From Thioploca sp. (GTDB taxonomy: Bacteria; Pseudomonadota; Gammaproteobacteria; Beggiatoales; Beggiatoaceae), in NCBI GenBank assembly GCA_011371325.1, contig DRQV01000201.1, positions 1 to 12,745 of the forward strand: a stretch of DNA of 12,745 bases. Reading direction: 5' to 3'. Numbering within the stretch: the stretch's first letter is position 1; every line of letters begins with the position of its first letter. The notes below the pieces were generated by a model. It ran no database searches. It was not told the origin of the DNA and saw only the letters and a list, made by a program, of their open reading frames with translations. The translations under genes and the position numbers were made by a program. Of this stretch, positions 8,395 through 12,745 are shown in pieces.

Positions 8395-8465
8395 AAATTA
8401 CTGATGTTATCTGGAACCATCTTTGTAAGATTGGATATTTTTGGTTCTGTAACGTCAGTTAATTT
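8395..8465 (+). promoter_or_regulatory. Structured 5' leader: long imperfect hairpin
   Basis: The arms are 8395-8419 and 8442-8465. From the foot they pair as AAATTA with TAATTT, CTGA with TCAG, T-G, GTTA with TAAC, then (after a small bulge near 8410-8413) GAACCA with TGGTTC. That is about 20 pairs with one single-base bulge on the 3' side. The 22-base top can form a small extra stem (TCTT 8420-8423 with AAGA 8427-8430). No T-run follows, so it is not a terminator for dsbA. It would be the first thing transcribed from the promoter at 8358-8387 and ends 25 bases before the ATG at 8491. A role in mRNA stability, or as a regulatory leader, is inference; it matches no riboswitch I recognise. Confidence 0.5.
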
Positions 8466-8490
8466 TAATGATCAATAAGGGATTTATAAG

Positions 8491-8664
8491 ATGGAAAAAA
8501 ATATCTATATAACTATTGTGGAACATTATGATAAACAGCTGGTTAAATCAGTCAATGAGAAGATACAAGAAGGTTATCAACCATATGGAAATATCACTGT
8601 ATCTTTTAATGAGGCTGGTATAATTAAGTCTTATATACAGGTTATGATGTTACAAAACGAATAA
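8491..8664 (+). CDS. Small DUF1737-like protein, 57 residues
   Basis: The reading frame starts at ATG 8491, with AAGGGA at 8476-8481 at good spacing, and ends at TAA 8662-8664. The product starts MEKNIYITIVEHYDKQLVKS, then NEKIQEGYQPYGNITVS, and ends near SYIQVMMLQNE. A short beta strand, a helix, then 'EGYQPYGNITVSF' and a final 'YIQVM' strand is the pattern I know from DUF1737 (a single-domain family of about 55 residues with a W/Y-QPYGG-type core). The function of that family is not known. The protein has no signal peptide or membrane segment, so it is cytoplasmic. It has its own promoter and a structured leader. The frame continues open after the stop, which is described separately. Confidence 0.75.
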   Translation: MEKNIYITIVEHYDKQLVKSVNEKIQEGYQPYGNITVSFNEAGIIKSYIQVMMLQNE

Positions 8665-8841
8665 TATGATAAGTTAGGCTATTACCCAATTTATAATAAC
8701 CTATCTTTATTTTCTAATTTTAAAGGCTCCTTAATTAAAGCATTACCTAATACCCATCTAGGTCAAGTACAGTGGAGCGATGAAACCTCTGAGGTTATTG
8801 AGAATATCCCACATAATTTTAGTATTATTAAGATTCATTAA
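8665..8841 (+). pseudogene. Possible remnant coding sequence in frame after the DUF1737 stop
   Basis: Directly after the TAA at 8662-8664 the same frame stays open for 58 codons to TAA at 8839-8841. The product reads YDKLGYYPIYNNLSLF, then HLGQVQWSDETSEVIENIP and ends HNFSIIKIH. It contains no ATG, GTG or TTG, so it cannot easily be a gene of its own. The composition looks protein-like rather than random. It may be the rest of a longer ancestral gene cut off by a stop, or a chance open frame. I do not recognise the sequence. Apart from it, the 8665-8891 spacer between convergent genes shows no clear terminator on either strand. Confidence 0.35.
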
Positions 8842-8891
8842 CTTCTACTACAGAGTTACCATATTTTTGTTTAAACTTATAATGAGCTAAT

Positions 8892-9551
8892 TTACGTTTG
8901 TTTAAAACGATAAATAATAATAATTTTTTGCCATATTTTACTAGATAAACCAATAGTTAAACTTTCTAACTCATTAACCTCGGTTAAAATTACTGTATCA
9001 TCAAAGCTTTGTGTATATAAGGCCGCTACCTTACTAACTAAAGATAACATTTCAGCACAGTAATCAAGATAACGTGTTAATTCAAAATCATTCATCGTTT
9101 GCTTTGGAGATGAAAAAGTACGTTTATCATTGGAAAAAGAACGTTCCGGGTCTTTAGTTAATTGGTGCATATCTATCACATGAGCTAAAGCTCGTAATTG
9201 ATGAATCGCTACCATCGCTCTTTTTTGTTTTTTTCTAGTTTCAAATGTAACAAGAAATAATAAAGCCGCTCCAATCAAAACTACCGTATTCATTCCTGCA
9301 TCTAAGACTTGAAAGAAATCAGTAAATTCAATTTCATGAACAGTAGAAAAATCTGCCAAAGCAGCAATACCTAATAATAATATCAATACTAATATAAAAA
9401 TAACTATTCCAACACCAGTACGTAATATTACTAAAGGTTCTTGCAACCATTCACAATGTTTCTTTGATTCTTGAGCAATAGCATGTAATTCAACACAAAC
9501 ATAGCCTAATCCAGATTTGGGAAATCGTTCATTAATACGTTTATGTAACAA
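8892..9551 (-). CDS. Conserved membrane protein of unknown function, two transmembrane helices
   Basis: I do not recognise a named family. From the TTG at 9551 the product is 219 residues. It has an N-terminal soluble stretch containing ERFPKSGLGYVCVEL, a hydrophobic helix at about 42-67 (VILRTGVGIVIFILVLILLL), a short loop, a second helix at about 84-105, then a basic patch RKKQKR and a C-terminal helical domain. That domain has the striking segment LRALAHVIDMHQLTKDPE, which looks highly conserved in character, and DFELTRYLDYCAEMLSL. Topology suggests both ends in the cytoplasm. The TTG has no ribosome binding site and leaves very few residues before ERFP. The frame is open and protein-like up to about 9641, with no ATG or GTG in it, so the true N-terminus is probably about 20-30 residues longer with an unusual start. 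It is the last gene of the minus-strand set. Confidence 0.8.
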   Translation of the reverse strand: MLHKRINERFPKSGLGYVCVELHAIAQESKKHCEWLQEPLVILRTGVGIVIFILVLILLLGIAALADFSTVHEIEFTDFFQVLDAGMNTVVLIGAALLFLVTFETRKKQKRAMVAIHQLRALAHVIDMHQLTKDPERSFSNDKRTFSSPKQTMNDFELTRYLDYCAEMLSLVSKVAALYTQSFDDTVILTEVNELESLTIGLSSKIWQKIIIIYRFKQT

Positions 9552-9659
9552 ATGGATTGTTTCAATAATCTTATTTGCATCTAATTTATGAGTAGAATTT
9601 AGAATTTTGTTTGTATCTAAATCATTTTTTATATCGTAAATTTTATTTTACCTATTCTG

Positions 9660-9688
9660 TTATAACTAGTAAACAATTTTCTATCCAA
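9660..9688 (-). promoter_or_regulatory. Possible promoter for the two-helix membrane protein gene
   Basis: On the minus strand TTGGAT (9688-9683) and TTATAA (9665-9660) are 17 bases apart, placed between the stop of the 55-residue gene and the open frame of the next. If real, the last gene can be transcribed separately. The match is moderate and the DNA is AT-rich. Confidence 0.3.
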
Positions 9689-9722
9689 TATGATTCTTCA
9701 TTCAACAAAAGAATTGTGATAA

Positions 9723-9890
9723 TCATAAGGAATCTTTTTTATCTGAGGCAAATATTAATAAAAGACCTATTACAGGCGTTAATAAAATAGATCCAAAAAA
9801 ATATCCCCAAAATCCCCATTTGCGATTAACACCAAGTAAACCAATAAAAAAACTTAATACAATTGAAACTGCCAAAATTTTATAGTGCAT
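9723..9890 (-). CDS. Small two-helix membrane protein, 55 residues
   Basis: The frame runs from ATG at 9890 to TGA at 9723-9725. The product has a first hydrophobic helix, MHYKILAVSIVLSFFIGLLG, a short basic turn with NRKWGFWGY, a second helix FFGSILLTPVIGLLLIFA and a tail SDKKDSL. The 'NRK-GFWG-F--S--LTP-IGLL' pattern is one I know from small uncharacterised inner-membrane proteins, but it has no known function. It begins 13 bases after the stop of the OmpA-domain lipoprotein gene, so the two are almost certainly cotranscribed. The ribosome binding site is weak (GG about ten bases upstream), which fits translational coupling. Confidence 0.75.
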   Translation of the reverse strand: MHYKILAVSIVLSFFIGLLGVNRKWGFWGYFFGSILLTPVIGLLLIFASDKKDSL

Positions 9891-9903
9891 ATTTTTGACC
9901 AAA

Positions 9904-12552
9904 TTAAAAGTTTATGGATTTTTTAAATCTACTAATTACTAACTCAAATCGCCGATTTTTATAACGACCTTCTTCAGTATCGTTAGATACTAATGGTTGG
10001 GTTTCACCTTTTCCTACTGTAAGAATCTTTTTACGAAGAATACCATTAGTAATCATATATGCAGCAACGTTATTAGCTCGTGCTAAAGATAATAAATAAT
10101 TAAATGATGGCGAACCAATATTATCAGTATGACCTATTACTTTGATTTTTTTCAAGAATTTATCATCTATATTTTTGATAATATTATCAAGTTCTAACTT
10201 GGCTTGTTCCGTCAAATTTGCACCATCATAAGGAAAACTATCATCACCATATTTTATAATATTTTCAACTTCAATAATGACACAACCACTTTTATCAGCT
10301 ACCACATCATTTCTTGTATTTGGGCATTTATCTTGGTAATCAGGCACTCCATCTTCATCAGTATCAACTGGACAACCATGAATATCAACTCCATATTTTA
10401 GTTCTTTCTTAGTATTATTAGGGCAAGTATCAAGATAATCCAATATTTTATCTTCATCAGTATCAATCGGACAACCTATCTTTTTACCAGTTTGATAAAC
10501 ACCTTTAGCCAATTCTTTTATATCATTATTTGGGCATTTATCCTGATAATCGAATATTTTATCGTTATCTGTATCAATCGGGCAACCTTCAGCATCAACC
10601 CCTTTACTAATTTCTAAAGTAGTATTTTTGAGACATTTATCAAGATAATCAGGAACTTCATCATTATCATCATCTATCGCACAACCTTTCATTTTACCTT
10701 CATGATAAATACCATTAATTATTTCTTCTTCACTACTATTAGGACATATATCTTCATAATCAGAGATTTTATCATTATCAGAATCTAACGCACAGCCATT
10801 TTCATCAGTACCTTTACTAATTTCTAAAGGAGTTTGATTAGCACATTCATCAAGATAATCTGGCAATCCATCATTATCACTATCAAATGGACAGCCTAAA
10901 CTTGGCCCAGTAGTAAAAACTCCATTAGCTATCTCTTTCTTAGAATTATTAAGACATTCATCTTTATCATCTGGTATGCCATCATAATCCTCATCTGGGG
11001 CACAACCATTTTTATCAACCCAAGAACTAATCAATAAGTTATTTGGACATTTATCCTTATAATCGGGTACTCTATCTTTATCGGTATCTATTGGACAACC
11101 ATATTTATCAATTCCTCCTATAAATTCATGAGGGTCTGTACCCAAACAATTATCTAGATAATCTAAATAACCATCATTATCGTTATCTATTGGACAACCT
11201 CTTTCTTTGCCATCTTGATATACTCCTTGTGAAACTTCTAGTTCAGTATTGGCTGGACAGGCATCTAATTCATTAGGTATATCATCATTATCGAAATCAA
11301 TATTACTACATTCTTCTATATAAGGTAGTTTAGCAGACGTTGATTCATTATCTCCTAGATTATGGATAAGCTTATATCCAAACTGGTTATTTGGTTGGAC
11401 AAATTTTACATGTAATTGTTTATTTAAAATATCTCCATTATATTTGAACTGATGTCCACCAGTAACTCCCTCACAAGATGGCATATATCTTAATGCTTCT
11501 GCTATTTTTATTGGCACTTTTGATTTAGCTCTTTTTATACCATGAGTTAATAACCTGATAATATCATAACCCAATGCTGACAATCGATCTGGCGGAATTT
11601 TATAATTCTTTTTATATTCCCGAATAAATTTTCTAACTATTGGATTAGTAATTTTATCATTAAATACAGTTAATGCAACAGATTTTTGCTCACTATTATC
11701 AATTTCCCATTCTCTAACTGTATCCCAAAATATCTTTGTATCTAATGACTCATTCCCAATAAATGGTACTAATATATTCATATTACGACTTTGTTCATAT
11801 AACTTGGTCGCAACACTACTACTAGTAGATATAAAAATAGCATCAAATTCATGTTGTTGTCTAATTTTTTTAATCTCAACTATTAAATCGGTAAAATCTT
11901 CTTTGGTTTCAAAAAATGAACGACGTACTATAATATTAGCATCATAATTTTCCACAACATTAAATACAAAAGCATCTGCTAGTTCGGTTGAATATGGATT
12001 ACGATCGTGTAGCACAATTAATTTTTTATAATTAGCTTCATTACAATAGCTTGCTAATGCTTGAGCCATTTCTTCATTAGATGGTAATAGTCTAAAAATA
12101 TAGCTAAAGTTATGAATAGTTAAATTTAGATTTGTACTAGTGGGGGCCAGAAATAGTATGCCGTGATTTTGATAAACTACTGAGGCAGGGATAGCAAAAA
12201 CAGATCGTCGATGTCCTATGACAGATATAATTTCTGGATTAGAAGCAAATGAATTAGCTACATCGATAGATATTTTTTGAGCTTGCCTTAATGGTAAATT
12301 ATAAGCTTCTAGCTCATTAGTATCAACTATAATTTTAATACGATTTCGGTTAATTACCCCTTTTCTATTAATTTCTTTAATGGCAAGCCTAATCCCTTTC
12401 ATGAAATTATCATTTTCTTTTGGCCAGGCGACCCCTATTAAGATGTCTTCAGTTTTATCAGCCAACTCAGCTCTTTTATGTTTTGAATTTTCATATGTGT
12501 CGTAGCATGAGTTTAAAGTAATTAATAACAAACAAAATATTATTTGTTTCAT
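9904..12552 (-). CDS. Lipoprotein: type 1 periplasmic-binding domain - ten thrombospondin type 3 repeats - OmpA-like domain
   Basis: An 882-residue envelope protein. Residues 1-15 are a lipoprotein signal with lipobox LNSC, so C16 would be lipidated. Y17 after it lacks the inner-membrane retention signal, so the outer membrane is likely. Residues about 36-395 form a type 1 periplasmic-binding fold of the branched-chain amino acid receptor kind (ILIGVAWP, then MKGIRLAIKEIN, VIGHRRSVFAIPASVVY, FLAPTST, FDAIFIS). Residues 415-757 hold ten thrombospondin type 3 repeats with DxDxDxxxxDxxDxC calcium sites and 21 cysteines. Residues about 762-878 are an OmpA-like peptidoglycan-binding domain (GHTDNIGS from 807, LSLARANNVAAY with R825, final NRRFEL). 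No permease or ATPase is nearby, so the binding domain is probably a sensor or scaffold rather than a transport receptor; the ligand is unknown. Its ATG lies five bases after the prohibitin-like stop, with no clear ribosome binding site, which suggests coupling. Confidence 0.92.
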   Translation of the reverse strand: MKQIIFCLLLITLNSCYDTYENSKHKRAELADKTEDILIGVAWPKENDNFMKGIRLAIKEINRKGVINRNRIKIIVDTNELEAYNLPLRQAQKISIDVANSFASNPEIISVIGHRRSVFAIPASVVYQNHGILFLAPTSTNLNLTIHNFSYIFRLLPSNEEMAQALASYCNEANYKKLIVLHDRNPYSTELADAFVFNVVENYDANIIVRRSFFETKEDFTDLIVEIKKIRQQHEFDAIFISTSSSVATKLYEQSRNMNILVPFIGNESLDTKIFWDTVREWEIDNSEQKSVALTVFNDKITNPIVRKFIREYKKNYKIPPDRLSALGYDIIRLLTHGIKRAKSKVPIKIAEALRYMPSCEGVTGGHQFKYNGDILNKQLHVKFVQPNNQFGYKLIHNLGDNESTSAKLPYIEECSNIDFDNDDIPNELDACPANTELEVSQGVYQDGKERGCPIDNDNDGYLDYLDNCLGTDPHEFIGGIDKYGCPIDTDKDRVPDYKDKCPNNLLISSWVDKNGCAPDEDYDGIPDDKDECLNNSKKEIANGVFTTGPSLGCPFDSDNDGLPDYLDECANQTPLEISKGTDENGCALDSDNDKISDYEDICPNSSEEEIINGIYHEGKMKGCAIDDDNDEVPDYLDKCLKNTTLEISKGVDAEGCPIDTDNDKIFDYQDKCPNNDIKELAKGVYQTGKKIGCPIDTDEDKILDYLDTCPNNTKKELKYGVDIHGCPVDTDEDGVPDYQDKCPNTRNDVVADKSGCVIIEVENIIKYGDDSFPYDGANLTEQAKLELDNIIKNIDDKFLKKIKVIGHTDNIGSPSFNYLLSLARANNVAAYMITNGILRKKILTVGKGETQPLVSNDTEEGRYKNRRFELVISRFKKSINF
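10282..11310 (-). repeat. Thrombospondin type 3 repeat array with alternating linkers
   Basis: Ten copies of a calcium motif start at residues 419, 456, 489, 520, 557, 590, 627, 660, 697 and 730 of the lipoprotein. The steps are 37, 33, 31, 37, 33, 37, 33, 37 and 33 residues. Long steps carry a linker like GVYQDGKERGC; short steps carry one like GVDAEGC. Each unit has a cysteine three or four residues before its first aspartate and another 16 or 17 residues further on. The last cysteine, C757, follows the tenth unit. In thrombospondins the end cysteine of one unit pairs with the start cysteine of the next, which here would leave C415 without a partner in the array. The array would form a rigid, calcium-dependent spacer. 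Confidence 0.85.
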
Positions 12553-12557
12553 CTCAA

Positions 12558-12745
12558 TTAACGATCCATATTCAAAATTATCGGTAAACCTTTGTCCCCA
12601 GAACCGATGACTACAATCTTAGCGTTGGTTGATTTTGCCAATTCTAAAGTTGCATTAATTCCTTGCCAAGTTAATAGTTCTTTATTTAAAGTTTGAGAAA
12701 TAATATCTTGATATCGTTTAATACCTTCAGCTTCAATATTTTTTC
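12558..12745 (-). CDS. Prohibitin-family (SPFH/Band 7) membrane protein, C-terminal end (partial)
   Basis: The frame is open to the right edge of the window and ends at TAA 12558-12560, so only the last 61 codons are seen. The tail contains IEAEGIKRYQDIISQTLN, LLTWQGINATLELAKSTNAK and IVVIGSGDKGLPIILN. The 'EAEGIKR-Q', 'W-GI-AT-ELAKS-NAK-VVIGSG--GLP-ILN' pattern is diagnostic in my knowledge of bacterial prohibitin homologues, which form large ring-shaped assemblies on the inner membrane and affect membrane proteases and domain organisation. It is the upstream gene of the minus-strand set, five bases before the ATG of the OmpA-domain lipoprotein, so the two are very likely cotranscribed. Confidence 0.85.
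   Translation of the reverse strand, partial: KNIEAEGIKRYQDIISQTLNKELLTWQGINATLELAKSTNAKIVVIGSGDKGLPIILNMDR

Noticed and set aside
8395..8465. An integron attC site
   Set aside because: The structure has the right size and bulges, but the outer motifs do not have the required inverted RYYYAAC and GTTRRRY order, and no integrase or cassette array is seen.
10204..10401. A 65-codon open frame on the plus strand inside the lipoprotein gene
   Set aside because: It lies opposite the calcium-repeat and OmpA junction of the 882-residue gene; its composition is that of antisense to acidic repeats and it has no ribosome binding site.
10282..11310. A CRISPR array or DNA satellite
   Set aside because: The periodicity is in the protein (calcium motifs every 31-37 codons); the DNA copies are diverged and there are no constant repeats with unique spacers.

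Overview
The window is AT-rich throughout (roughly 30% GC by eye) and is bacterial. The best taxonomic clue is a diheme cytochrome c4 gene followed directly by dsbA, a pairing I know from gammaproteobacteria such as Pseudomonas. The giant Ser/Thr kinase - STAND ATPase - GAF - histidine kinase protein is of a type common in cyanobacteria and in large sulfur- or methane-oxidising gammaproteobacteria. I therefore infer a low-GC gammaproteobacterium, possibly of the Thiotrichales/Beggiatoa or Methylococcales kind. Genus cannot be read from this piece.

Plus strand, 1-8664: the window opens in the last codons of a probable glycosyltransferase (ends 208). Next comes an AT-rich spacer with two overlapping inverted repeats, then the 1823-residue trifunctional kinase (389-5860), with no response regulator beside it. 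A well-formed promoter then leads to a membrane-anchored DNA/RNA non-specific endonuclease that starts at TTG with a good ribosome binding site (6090-6872). A second good promoter leads to cytochrome c4 (6984-7595). A hairpin separates it from dsbA (7655-8290), which ends in a strong intrinsic terminator. A third promoter then drives a leader that begins with a long imperfect hairpin, followed by a 57-codon DUF1737-like gene (8491-8664). The same reading frame stays open for another 58 codons after the DUF1737 stop.

Minus strand, 12745-8892: this set appears to be an operon, read from high to low coordinates. It starts with the C-terminal end of a prohibitin/SPFH protein. Five bases later comes an 882-residue lipoprotein made of a type 1 periplasmic-binding domain, ten thrombospondin type 3 calcium-binding repeats and an OmpA-like peptidoglycan-binding domain. 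Thirteen bases after that is a 55-residue two-helix membrane protein. Last is a two-helix membrane protein of unknown function whose true start is unclear and which may have its own promoter.

The most unusual object is the 882-residue lipoprotein. Its layout suggests an outer-membrane-anchored ligand sensor joined by a long, disulfide-stapled, calcium-dependent spacer to a peptidoglycan grip. The repeats alternate between two linker types, giving 37- and 33-residue steps with one break in the pattern. The cytochrome c4 and DsbA pair serves respiration and periplasmic disulfide formation. DsbA would be the natural oxidant for the 21 cysteines in the calcium-repeat region, but that link is inference.
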